From an uncultured Oscillibacter sp. (GTDB taxonomy: Bacteria > Bacillota > Clostridia > Oscillospirales > Oscillospiraceae): a stretch of DNA of 14,574 bases. The position numbers were made by a program, and so were the translations under genes. The DNA is taken from NCBI GenBank assembly GCA_900544105.1, contig UQUC01000057.1, positions 1 to 14,574 of the forward strand, read 5' to 3'. The notes beneath the pieces were generated by a model. It did no database searches. It saw only the letters and a list, made by a program, of their open reading frames with translations, and was not told where the DNA came from. Shown one piece after another: positions 6,699-13,352 of the stretch (positions within the stretch are counted from its first letter, which is position 1; the number at the start of each line of letters is the position of its first letter).

Positions 6699-8081
6699 AT
6701 GGCCAATATGTCTTTGAAGAAGAATCCCATGCCCTCTCAGGACCCCAACGTTCGCAACAAGAACTTTGACGAGGTCGCTCTGGGCTACACCGAGGAGCAG
6801 GCTCTGGACGAGGCCCAGCGCTGCCTGAACTGCAAGAACAAGCCTTGTATGCAGGGCTGCCCCGTGATGGTACATATCCCTGAGTTTATTGCCGAGGTCG
6901 CCAAGGGCGATTTTGAGGCGGCTTATCAGATCATCGCCGCTACCTCCGCTTTGCCCGCCGTCTGCGGCCGTGTCTGCCCTCAGGAGAGCCAGTGCGAGAA
7001 GCACTGTGTCCGCGGCATCAAGGGCGAGCCTGTGGGCATCGGCCGTCTGGAGCGCTTTGTGGCCGACTGGCACCGTGAGCATACCACCGGCGCTGCGGAG
7101 AAGCCCGCTTCCAACGGTCACCGTGTGGCTGTGGTGGGCTCCGGCCCCTCTGGTCTGACCTGTGCCGGCGACCTGGCCCGGAAGGGTTATGATGTCACCG
7201 TGTTTGAGGCTCTGCATCTGGCCGGTGGCGTTCTGGTGTACGGCATCCCCGAGTTCCGTCTGCCCAAGGCCATCGTCCAGAAGGAAGTGGACGGTCTGAA
7301 GGCACTGGGCGTTACCATCGCCACCGATACCGTGGTGGGCCGTACCATCACCGTGGACGAGCTGATGGAGGAGCAGGGCTTTGAGGCCGTGTTCATCGGC
7401 TCCGGCGCTGGTCTGCCTATGTTCATGAACATCCCCGGTGTTAACTACAAGGGCGTTCTCTCCGCCAACGAGTTCCTGACCCGTATCAACCTGATGAAGG
7501 CCTATAAGCCCGATTCCGACACTCCCATCCAGCACCCCAAGAAGGTGGCTGTCGTGGGCGGCGGCAACGTGGCTATGGACGCCGCCCGCTGCGCAAAGCG
7601 TCTGGGCGCTGAGGTCTATGTGGTCTATCGCCGCGGCATGGAGGAGCTCCCCGCCCGTAAGGAAGAGGTGGAGCACGCCGAGGAAGAGGGCATCATCTTC
7701 AAGACCCTCAACAACCCTGTGGAGATCCTGGCTGACGAGAACGACAACGTCAACAAGATCCGCTGCATCAAGATGGAACTGGGCGAGCCTGACGCCTCCG
7801 GCCGCCGCCGTCCCATCGAGGTTCCCGGCAGCGAGTTCGAGCTGGACGTGGACTGCGTCATCATGGCTCTGGGCACCAGCCCCAACCCCCTGATCAAGTC
7901 CACCACCAAGGGCCTGGAGATCAACAAGAAGGGCGGCATCGTGGTCAACGAGGACGGCCTGACCTCCCGCGAGCACGTTTACGCCGGCGGTGACGCCGTG
8001 ACCGGCGCTGCTACCGTCATTCTGGCCATGGGCGCAGGCAAGACTGCTGCCAAGGCCATCGACGAGGCTCTCAGCAAGTAA
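6699..8081 (+). CDS. nfnB: NfnB: NADP-linked large subunit of the NfnAB complex (GltD/GltA-like)
   Basis: A 460-residue subunit carrying the NADP(H) site and the bifurcating FAD. The N-terminal GltD-type domain binds two [4Fe-4S] clusters through C42, C45, C50, C54 and C89, C93, C99, C103. A first dinucleotide fold starts at VVGSGPSG (145-152) for FAD, a second at VVGGGNVAMDAAR (285-297) for NADPH, and the C-terminal AGGDAVTGAATVILAMGAGK is the closing FAD motif. Such proteins are often labelled 'glutamate synthase small subunit' or gltA, but adjacency to nfnA and absence of a large glutamate synthase subunit favour NfnB. The ribosome binding site AAGGAGG lies inside the end of nfnA, so the subunits are translated together in equal amounts. 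A perfect terminator follows. Confidence 0.94.
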   Translation: MANMSLKKNPMPSQDPNVRNKNFDEVALGYTEEQALDEAQRCLNCKNKPCMQGCPVMVHIPEFIAEVAKGDFEAAYQIIAATSALPAVCGRVCPQESQCEKHCVRGIKGEPVGIGRLERFVADWHREHTTGAAEKPASNGHRVAVVGSGPSGLTCAGDLARKGYDVTVFEALHLAGGVLVYGIPEFRLPKAIVQKEVDGLKALGVTIATDTVVGRTITVDELMEEQGFEAVFIGSGAGLPMFMNIPGVNYKGVLSANEFLTRINLMKAYKPDSDTPIQHPKKVAVVGGGNVAMDAARCAKRLGAEVYVVYRRGMEELPARKEEVEHAEEEGIIFKTLNNPVEILADENDNVNKIRCIKMELGEPDASGRRRPIEVPGSEFELDVDCVIMALGTSPNPLIKSTTKGLEINKKGGIVVNEDGLTSREHVYAGGDAVTGAATVILAMGAGKTAAKAIDEALSK

Positions 8082-8097
8082 AGATCCTTATAATAAG

Positions 8098-8129
8098 AAT
8101 TCCTGCCGCATTGCGGCAGGAATTTTTTT
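8098..8129 (+). terminator. Rho-independent terminator of nfnAB
   Basis: A perfect 12-bp stem (8098-8109 with 8113-8124) with a 3-nt loop is followed by an unbroken T run (8123-8129). It starts 17 nt after the nfnB stop. One of the clearest terminators in the window. Confidence 0.95.
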
Positions 8130-8290
8130 GTAGTTTATAAGAAGTGCTGCGCTTGAGCGGGGGGCTTTGCACGGAAACCGGGAGCGGTCAGCCTGCCGGT
8201 TCCAGTGCCGGCGCGTCCGGTTGGGAGCCGCCGTAGGCGGTGAGGGAGTGGAGGTAATGCTGCGGCCAACAATGCAAGCACGTATGCTCC
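8130..8290. other. GC-rich non-coding stretch, possibly a decayed intergenic repeat
   Basis: No gene with a ribosome binding site or protein-like composition is visible on either strand between the nfnB terminator and the hairpin at 8291. The segment is G-rich on the plus strand and contains a 6-bp hairpin GCCGCC(GTA)GGCGGT at 8227-8241, flanked by GGGA and GAGGGAG. Similar GGGAGC-hairpin-GAGGGAG patterns occur between genes in many Oscillospiraceae genomes, by my recollection. I see no intact element ends. Confidence 0.3.
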
Positions 8291-8343
8291 ATAAAATCCA
8301 CCCCACATCTGTTTTTGGGAACAGCATATGGGGTGGATTTTAT
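8291..8343. terminator. Perfect 15-bp hairpin between converging genes, likely bidirectional terminator
   Basis: Arms at 8291-8305 and 8329-8343 are perfectly complementary over 15 bp, starting ATAAAATCCACCCCA. Inside, CTGTT (8309-8313) pairs with AACAG (8320-8324). On both strands the GC part of the stem ends in GGATTTTAT, a short T tract. The stop of the minus-strand lipoprotein gene is 36 nt away at 8379, so this is its only terminator candidate. nfnAB already has its own terminator. Confidence 0.6.
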
Positions 8344-8378
8344 GTCAACTATAATTCGGTTACAATGGACAACGTTTT

Positions 8379-9050
8379 TCAATCTGCGGAAAGCAACGAG
8401 TCCAGCTGTGTCTGTGCTGCCTCTACGTCAAAGAGAAACTGATAGGACACGGCGGAATCCACACCGCCGGCATAGTCCGGGGCCACATAGAGCAGCTGAT
8501 AAAAGGTGTCTTTCCAGACTTGCTGGTGGGCGCCGGCCCAGAGGACGCCCCGGAGACTGCCACTGGAAGCGATCCGGTCAGTCTGCGGAAGAGTGAGGTC
8601 CGCAATGGGATAGATAGCCATAATGTCCATTCGGGCGGACTGTTCCTCGGCAGAGGCGACGTAAGCATCCACCAATGCCTGATCCTCCTGAAGCGGGAGC
8701 TGTCCCTTTAGCCACTTGGCAACATTCCGACATTCGGATTCCCAAGCACCGGCCCAACTGTCGGCCACGGCGTTCATCTCTGCCGTGGAGGAACCGACAT
8801 CCACACCTTCAAAGAAGCGGTCGATGGGATTGGCCTCGTCGTCCCCGGATTCTGGGGCTGTGTCGTCCAGCGCGGCGTTTTCCTCAGTCAGATCCTTGTT
8901 TTCTTTGGTAAGATTGTCCCGTTCAGCCTCCAAAGCCAATATCTGCTGGCGGAGGGCTTCGTTTTCCTGTTGGAGCGCGGCATCGGAGCTGCCGCAGGCG
9001 GTGAGGGAGAGAACAAAGAGCAGGGACAGTGCGGCAATCAACTTTTTCAT
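8379..9050 (-). CDS. Putative coiled-coil lipoprotein of unknown function
   Basis: A 223-residue secreted lipoprotein. The signal peptide is MKKLIAALSLLFVLS and the lipobox LTAC places the lipidated cysteine at residue 19. Residues 22-64 form a heptad-rich, strongly charged coiled coil (QENEALRQQ, EAERDNLTKENKDLTEEN). An acidic linker follows, then a folded domain from about residue 78 with WAGAWESECRNVAKWLKG and a Tyr/Trp-rich C-terminus. The C-terminal domain is not one I recognise; a lysozyme-inhibitor LprI-like fold crossed my mind but the motifs are too weak to claim. AGGAGG lies 4 nt before the ATG. It is the third gene after murC and the deacylase, with 9 nt between it and the deacylase. 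Its place behind murC hints at an envelope role but does not show one. Confidence 0.8.
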   Translation of the reverse strand: MKKLIAALSLLFVLSLTACGSSDAALQQENEALRQQILALEAERDNLTKENKDLTEENAALDDTAPESGDDEANPIDRFFEGVDVGSSTAEMNAVADSWAGAWESECRNVAKWLKGQLPLQEDQALVDAYVASAEEQSARMDIMAIYPIADLTLPQTDRIASSGSLRGVLWAGAHQQVWKDTFYQLLYVAPDYAGGVDSAVSYQFLFDVEAAQTQLDSLLSAD

Positions 9051-9059
9051 GGCGCCTCC

Positions 9060-9602
9060 TTATTCATTGGGCAAGTCCACCACCGTGGCCGTGTGGCCGG
9101 TGTGGGGGAGGAACACGTTCAGAAGGTCGGCGGTGGCCATCCGCAGGCTGCCGGTGTTCAGGCAGGGATGGCAGCCGAACTGCACCGCCTCGTAGGTCTC
9201 CCGGTCCATCAGCAGCCGGACCCGATGCTCTGTGTCATAGGCCAGCCCTAACACGCTGGCGGAGCCGGGGGTACAGCGAATCAGTTCTTCCATCAGCTCC
9301 GGCGGGGCGAAGGAGAGACGGGAGGAGCCGATCTGGGCGCTGAGGTCCTTGGTGTGAAAGGGCTTGTCCTCCGGCATGGTCAGCAGGTAGAAATCGGTCT
9401 TTTGACGGTTGCAGAGGAAAAGGTTTTTGCAGATGCGGATGCCCAGCGCGTCAGAAATGGCGGCGCAGGCCTCCATGGTCTCGGCAGGCTCATGCTCCAC
9501 CCGGCTGTACGGGATGTGGAGTTGGTCCAACAGGGCGAAGCTCTCCAGAACCTTTTCGGGGCCTTGAGTGGGGGCGGTGGTGTAAATCTTAGAAACGGTC
9601 AC
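9060..9602 (-). CDS. YbaK/ProX-type aminoacyl-tRNA deacylase (prolyl-tRNA editing domain protein)
   Basis: A 180-residue cytoplasmic single-domain protein of the YbaK/ProRS-INS superfamily. Members hydrolyse wrongly charged tRNA, typically Ala- or Cys-tRNA(Pro). The catalytic-type lysine is K59 in CKNLFL, GSASVLGL (113-120) forms the substrate-loop glycine motif, and CHPCLNTGSLRM (144-155) matches the HP-x-x-NT-x-(S/T)L motif. These features fit the ProX/PrdX (ProXp-ala) branch best; the exact substrate is not proven. Start choice: a TTG at 9608 is only 1 nt from GGAGG, while the GTG at 9602 is 7 nt from it, so GTG is preferred. The ribosome binding site lies inside the end of murC, whose stop is 2 nt before this start, so the genes are translationally coupled. 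Confidence 0.85.
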   Translation of the reverse strand: MTVSKIYTTAPTQGPEKVLESFALLDQLHIPYSRVEHEPAETMEACAAISDALGIRICKNLFLCNRQKTDFYLLTMPEDKPFHTKDLSAQIGSSRLSFAPPELMEELIRCTPGSASVLGLAYDTEHRVRLLMDRETYEAVQFGCHPCLNTGSLRMATADLLNVFLPHTGHTATVVDLPNE

Positions 9603-9604
9603 GG

Positions 9605-10999
9605 TCAATCCTCCGATTCGCTCAGTAACTTTTCGCCGGCCCGGTAGATGTCTCCAGCGCCTACGGTGAGGATCAGGTCGCCGGGACGGGCCAGCTCCCG
9701 CAGCTGGGCAGTTACCTTATCTAAAGTGGAGCAGTAGACGCTGCCGGGAATGTTCCGGGCCAGATCAGCGGAGGAAATGCCCATGGTGTTCTGCTCACGG
9801 GCGGCGTAGATCTCCGCCAGAACTGCCACATCTGCCAATTTCAATTCCTCCACGAACCGGTCAAACAGCTTGGCCGTGCGGGAATAGGTGTGGGGCTGGA
9901 AGGCCACCACCAGCCGCTGATAGCCAAGCTGACGAGCCATGGACAGGAGGGCGTGAAGTTCGTCGGGGTGGTGGGCGTAGTCATCGTAGACCTTGGCGCC
10001 GTGATACTCCCCCTTGTACTCAAAGCGGCGGCCCGCGCCGGTAAAGCCGGCCAGACCGGTCTCAACGGCGCTGCCGGGCAGACCCAGCACATAGGCGGCG
10101 GAGGCGGCGGCCAGAGCGTTGCAGATGTTGTGCTCACCGCCCACCTTCAATTCCACGTGGGCGTAGATCTGGCCGTGGATCACGATGTCGAAGCTGGGGA
10201 GACCGTCGGTCCAGGTGATGTGCTCTGCGTGGCAGTCGGCCTTGGGATCGTGGAGGCTGAACCAGAACAGAGGGCGGTCCAGACCATTCAGAGCTGTTCT
10301 GGCGCTGGCGTTATCATAGTTGGCAACCACATGACCGGTCTCCTGCGGTACTAACTCCGCAAAGGAACGGAAGGAGTGCTGGATGTCCCCCAGATCCTTG
10401 AAGAAATCCAGATGGTCGGCCTCTACATTCAAAATCACTGCCACGGTGGGGTAAAAGCTGAGAAAGCTGTTGCAGTATTCGCAGGATTCCAGAATAATGG
10501 TGTCACCGTGGCCCACCCGGTAGCTGGAGTGGAGCAGAGGCAATGTGCCGCCGATCATCACGGTGGGGTCCTGCTCCGCCGCCATGAAAATGTGCGTGCA
10601 CATGGAGGTGGTGGTGGTTTTGCCGTGAGTGCCGGAAACGCACAGGGCGTTGGGGTATTTCCGCATCAGGGCGCCCCAGGCCTGCGCCCGCTCATAGACG
10701 GGGATGCCCCGGGCGATGGCGCCGGCGATCTCCGGGTTGCCGTCATGGACGGCGGCGGTGCGGATCACAAAATCGCAGTCTCCTAAGTTCTCCGCGTTGT
10801 GGCCGATGGCAACGGAAATGCCCTTGGACCGCAGATGCTTGACGGAATCGCTCTCCGTCATATCGGAGCCCTGCACCAGCAGGCCCTTGCCGGCCAGCAC
10901 CTCTGCCAGCGGGCACATGGATACGCCGCCGATGCCTACCAGGTGGGCGCGCTTGCCGGGGACCAGAAATTCGGAAATGGGCTTGGGATTGTTCATCAT
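9605..10999 (-). CDS. murC: UDP-N-acetylmuramate--L-alanine ligase (MurC)
   Basis: A 464-residue cytoplasmic Mur ligase that adds L-alanine to UDP-MurNAc, the first amino acid of the peptidoglycan stem peptide. The N-terminal Rossmann domain has VGIGGVSM (21-28), the ATP P-loop is GTHGKTTTT (123-131), the central domain has NVEADHLDFF, and the C-terminal domain has DDYAHHPDE and GAGDIYRAGE. Length and order fit MurC; the DDYAHHP motif separates it from MurD, MurE and MurF. Two adjacent ATGs exist at 10999 and 10996; GGAAG is 9 nt before the first, so 10999 is used. An extension to 11074 would run through the leader hairpins and is rejected. First gene of a three-gene unit with the deacylase and the coiled-coil lipoprotein. 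Confidence 0.95.
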   Translation of the reverse strand: MMNNPKPISEFLVPGKRAHLVGIGGVSMCPLAEVLAGKGLLVQGSDMTESDSVKHLRSKGISVAIGHNAENLGDCDFVIRTAAVHDGNPEIAGAIARGIPVYERAQAWGALMRKYPNALCVSGTHGKTTTTSMCTHIFMAAEQDPTVMIGGTLPLLHSSYRVGHGDTIILESCEYCNSFLSFYPTVAVILNVEADHLDFFKDLGDIQHSFRSFAELVPQETGHVVANYDNASARTALNGLDRPLFWFSLHDPKADCHAEHITWTDGLPSFDIVIHGQIYAHVELKVGGEHNICNALAAASAAYVLGLPGSAVETGLAGFTGAGRRFEYKGEYHGAKVYDDYAHHPDELHALLSMARQLGYQRLVVAFQPHTYSRTAKLFDRFVEELKLADVAVLAEIYAAREQNTMGISSADLARNIPGSVYCSTLDKVTAQLRELARPGDLILTVGAGDIYRAGEKLLSESED

Positions 11000-11001
11000 A
11001 T

Positions 11002-11044
11002 AAAGGATCTTCCTTTCAAAAAACGCCGTGATTGCGTGACGGCG
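11002..11044 (-). promoter_or_regulatory. murC leader: terminator-like hairpin plus T6, then a Shine-Dalgarno hairpin
   Basis: On the minus strand CGCCGT (11039-11044) pairs with ACGGCG (11024-11029) around a 9-nt loop, and is followed at once by six T (11018-11023), the form of a Rho-independent terminator. Just after it AAAGGA (11011-11016) can pair with TCCTTT (11002-11007), covering the murC ribosome binding site. The murC promoter lies upstream and no other promoter fits between this hairpin and murC, so it is placed like an attenuator. No antiterminator arm or ligand-binding fold is evident. Confidence 0.5.
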
Positions 11045-11060
11045 GAAAATGGTGTATAGT
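11032..11060 (+). promoter_or_regulatory. Probable sigma-A promoter of cca
   Basis: TTGCGT (11032-11037), a 17-nt spacer and TATAGT (11055-11060). Start would be near 11067, about 63 nt before the cca ATG. It faces and overlaps the murC promoter on the other strand. A second TATAGT at 11085-11090 lacks a good -35. Confidence 0.6.
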
Positions 11061-11082
11061 AGTACCGATTCCAAATCAACTT

Positions 11083-11111
11083 ATTATAGTATGTGTTTTT
11101 GGAAAATGCAA
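11083..11111 (-). promoter_or_regulatory. Probable sigma-A promoter of the murC operon
   Basis: On the minus strand TTGCAT (11106-11111), a 17-nt spacer and a perfect TATAAT (11083-11088). Start would be near 11076, giving a leader of about 77 nt that contains the terminator-like hairpin. Confidence 0.65.
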
Positions 11112-11129
11112 CTGAAAGGGGCGGGAAAT

Positions 11130-12464
11130 ATGCGGGAAAAACGAGTGGACTTAAAAATTCCCGCCTACGTGCGGGAAACGCTGGCGGCATTGGAAACGGA
11201 GGGACATCAGGCGTACTGCGTGGGCGGCTGCGTCCGGGATAGCTTGTTGGGCCGCGCGCCGGAGGATTGGGATGTTACTACCTCCGCACTTCCGGAGGAG
11301 ACCATGGGGGCCTTTGGCGATCGGGCCATTCCCACGGGATTGAAGCACGGCACCGTGACTGTTTGCTGGCCGTCTGGCAGGGTGGAGACCACCACCTTCC
11401 GCCGGGACGGCGTTTACGCAGACCACCGCCACCCGGAACAGGTCACCTTTACCCCTGATCTGACAGAAGATCTGGCCCGCCGGGATTTTACCGTCAACGC
11501 CATGGCAGCAGACCTCCGGGGGACGGTGTATGATCCCTTCAACGGACAGGCGGACCTGCAAGAGGGAATTTTGCGCTGCGTGGGAGATCCGAAGCGGCGG
11601 TTTTCAGAGGACGCCCTGCGGATCCTGCGTTGCCTGCGTTTTGCAGCGGTGCTGGGCTTTTCGATCGAACCGGAAACCGGCAAAGCACTGATGACCTGTC
11701 GGGATCTGCTGCGGGAGATGGCCCCGGAACGAATCCACGAGGAACTGACGAAGCTGCTCTGCGGCCCGTGGGCCCCGGCCGTCCTGCGTCAGTATCCGCA
11801 GGTGGTGGGTGTGGTACTGCCGGAGATTTTACCGATGGTGGGATTTGACCAGCGAAATCCCCACCACTGTTATGACGTCTGGGAGCATACACTTCATGCT
11901 CTGGACGCTACACCGCCGGACCCGGTGCTCCGCTGGGCGGTGCTGTTTCACGATATGGGCAAGCCGGAGTGCTTTGCGTTGGATACACGGGGCGTTGGTC
12001 ATTTTATGGGGCACGGGGTGGTTTCCCGCCGCATTGCCGATGGCGTGATGGACCGGCTGCGGTTCGACAATGCCGCTAAGGAACGGATCGGTGAGCTGGT
12101 GGAGTGGCATGATCATCGAGTGGAGACGGAAAAGGGCGTCCGCCGGATGTTGAACCACTTTGGTGAGCGGAATTTCCGAGCGCTCCTCACTATCCAGCGG
12201 GCGGACAATATGGGCCAGGCGGAGAAATTTCGTGGCCGACAGAAGGAGATCGACCGGGTCGAGGCCATGCTGGACCGGGAACTGGAAAAGGGAAGCTGCT
12301 TTTCCCTGAAGCAGCTGGCGGTGAACGGAAATGATCTGCTGGGACTGGGATTCTCCGGCCCGGCAGTGGGCCGGACGCTGCAAGGACTATTGGACCGGGT
12401 CATGGACGGAACGCTGCCCAATGACCGGGATGCGCTGCTGACGGCGGCTGGAAAAATCAGATGA
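11130..12464 (+). CDS. cca: CCA-adding tRNA nucleotidyltransferase with HD domain
   Basis: A 444-residue class II nucleotidyltransferase that builds or repairs the 3' CCA end of tRNAs. Motif A has GGCVRD (32-37) and the metal-binding EDWDVTT with D46 and D48. RRDFTVNAM (117-125) is motif B/C and RRFSEDALRILR (156-167) the neck motif. The C-terminal half adds an HD phosphohydrolase-type domain: WEHT (H253), LFHDMGKP (H274, D275), GHG (H295) and EWHDHR near 325-330. The length suits bacterial CCA enzymes with an HD domain; poly(A) polymerase is the related alternative but less likely. The ATG at 11130 follows AAAGGGG; an upstream in-frame ATG at 11049 precedes the expected transcription start and is rejected. 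dpaA starts 57 nt after the stop, beyond a long hairpin. Confidence 0.93.
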   Translation: MREKRVDLKIPAYVRETLAALETEGHQAYCVGGCVRDSLLGRAPEDWDVTTSALPEETMGAFGDRAIPTGLKHGTVTVCWPSGRVETTTFRRDGVYADHRHPEQVTFTPDLTEDLARRDFTVNAMAADLRGTVYDPFNGQADLQEGILRCVGDPKRRFSEDALRILRCLRFAAVLGFSIEPETGKALMTCRDLLREMAPERIHEELTKLLCGPWAPAVLRQYPQVVGVVLPEILPMVGFDQRNPHHCYDVWEHTLHALDATPPDPVLRWAVLFHDMGKPECFALDTRGVGHFMGHGVVSRRIADGVMDRLRFDNAAKERIGELVEWHDHRVETEKGVRRMLNHFGERNFRALLTIQRADNMGQAEKFRGRQKEIDRVEAMLDRELEKGSCFSLKQLAVNGNDLLGLGFSGPAVGRTLQGLLDRVMDGTLPNDRDALLTAAGKIR

Positions 12465-12521
12465 GATCCACGCACAGCTTTGCGTCGGCGTCATACGCTG
12501 GGGCAAGGGGGTGCGTGGATC
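12465..12521 (+). promoter_or_regulatory. Long hairpin covering the dpaA ribosome binding site
   Basis: GATCCACGCAC (12465-12475) pairs perfectly with GTGCGTGGATC (12511-12521). Within it CTTTGC (12478-12483) pairs with GCAAGG (12503-12508), one G-U, and GCGT (12488-12491) pairs with ACGC (12495-12498) around CAT. The dpaA ribosome binding site AAGGGGGTG (12505-12513) lies in the 3' side, and the TTG start follows at 12522. The hairpin begins right after the cca stop. Only a weak T-rich stretch follows, so a simple terminator is less likely. A sigma-K-like match (AC at 12474-12475, 16 nt, CATA at 12492) lies inside it. Confidence 0.65.
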
Positions 12522-13352
12522 TTGCTATTTGGAATCATCGGCGGTGACCGCCGGCAGGAGGAATTGCTGACGCTGCTGCGTCGGGACGGATACACGGCGG
12601 CGGCCTGCGGCGTGGCCGGAGAAATGGATTGGGACGCTGCTACTGCGGCAGAGGTGGTGGTTTTGCCTCTGCCACTATGCAAAGAAGGGGATACTCTGAA
12701 CATAGAAGGCCCGCAGCGGGGCGTGGGAGCGCTGTTCCGCCAGCTTCGGCGGGATCAGCTGATCCTGGCGGGACAGGTAAGACCCGCTCAGGCGGCGCTT
12801 GCGGCGGAGAGAGATCTGAAGCTCATCGACTATTTCCAACGAGAAGAATTGACAGTGGCCAACGCCGCTGCCACGGCGGAGGGGACGGTCCAAGTGATTT
12901 TGGAGCATTTAGAACGGTCTCTCTTGGGGAGCCGGTGTCTGGTGCTGGGGTTTGGACGCATCGGAAAGTTGCTGTGTCATCGGCTGACGGCCATAGGCAC
13001 CCATGTGACGGCGGCAGCCCGGCGGCCGGAAAGCTTTGCATGGGCCAAGGCGTATGGATACGAAACGGTGGACATTGGAAAGCTGGAAGGGAGTTTGGGA
13101 GCGTTTGACGTGGTGGTCAACACCGTCCCGGAGTTGGTGTTCGGAGAGGACCGCCTGCAGGAATTGAAGCCGGGCTGTCTCTGCGTGGATGTGGCGTCCG
13201 TTCCGGGAATCGATCTGAGTGCCGCCGAAGCCTTGGGATTGGAATGTATCTGGGCCAGAGGACTGCCGGGAAAACTGATGCCAAAGACGGCAGGGGCCGT
13301 GATCCGGGACACGGTTTATACTATTATAAAAGAACAGGGGGTCATTTTATGA
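12522..13352 (+). CDS. dpaA: Dipicolinate synthase subunit A (SpoVFA)
   Basis: A 276-residue subunit of the enzyme that converts dihydroxy-tetrahydrodipicolinate to dipicolinic acid, the calcium chelator of the spore core, made in the mother cell. The N-terminus GIIGGDRRQEELL matches the family's start. NAAATAEGTVQ near 114-124 is conserved, GFGRIG (143-148) is the Rossmann NAD(P)-binding loop, and GLPGKLMPKTAG near the C-terminus is typical. The preferred start is the TTG at 12522: it stands directly before the conserved N-terminus and 10 nt after the GGGGG of AAGGGGGTG. The TTG at 12480 has no ribosome binding site. The gene overlaps dpaB by ATGA. It is slightly shorter than B. subtilis SpoVFA (about 297 residues as I recall). 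Expression is probably sporulation-linked, and translation may be gated by the hairpin at 12465-12521. Confidence 0.92.
   Translation: MLFGIIGGDRRQEELLTLLRRDGYTAAACGVAGEMDWDAATAAEVVVLPLPLCKEGDTLNIEGPQRGVGALFRQLRRDQLILAGQVRPAQAALAAERDLKLIDYFQREELTVANAAATAEGTVQVILEHLERSLLGSRCLVLGFGRIGKLLCHRLTAIGTHVTAAARRPESFAWAKAYGYETVDIGKLEGSLGAFDVVVNTVPELVFGEDRLQELKPGCLCVDVASVPGIDLSAAEALGLECIWARGLPGKLMPKTAGAVIRDTVYTIIKEQGVIL

Noticed and set aside
6588..7976. Long minus-strand frame opposite nfnB
   Set aside because: Antisense shadow of a highly codon-biased gene; no start signal and low-complexity composition.
8167..8442. Short open frames on both strands in the gap after nfnB
   Set aside because: No ribosome binding site, cross the perfect hairpin, and no recognisable protein sequence.
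9603..9608. TTG start for the deacylase overlapping the murC stop as TTGA
   Set aside because: Only 1 nt separates it from GGAGG; the GTG at 9602 has proper spacing.
11049..11129. Upstream extension of cca to an ATG at 11049
   Set aside because: It precedes the predicted transcription start and lacks a ribosome binding site.
12480..12521. TTG start for dpaA at 12480
   Set aside because: It lies in the 5' side of the hairpin with no ribosome binding site, and the extra residues are not like the family.
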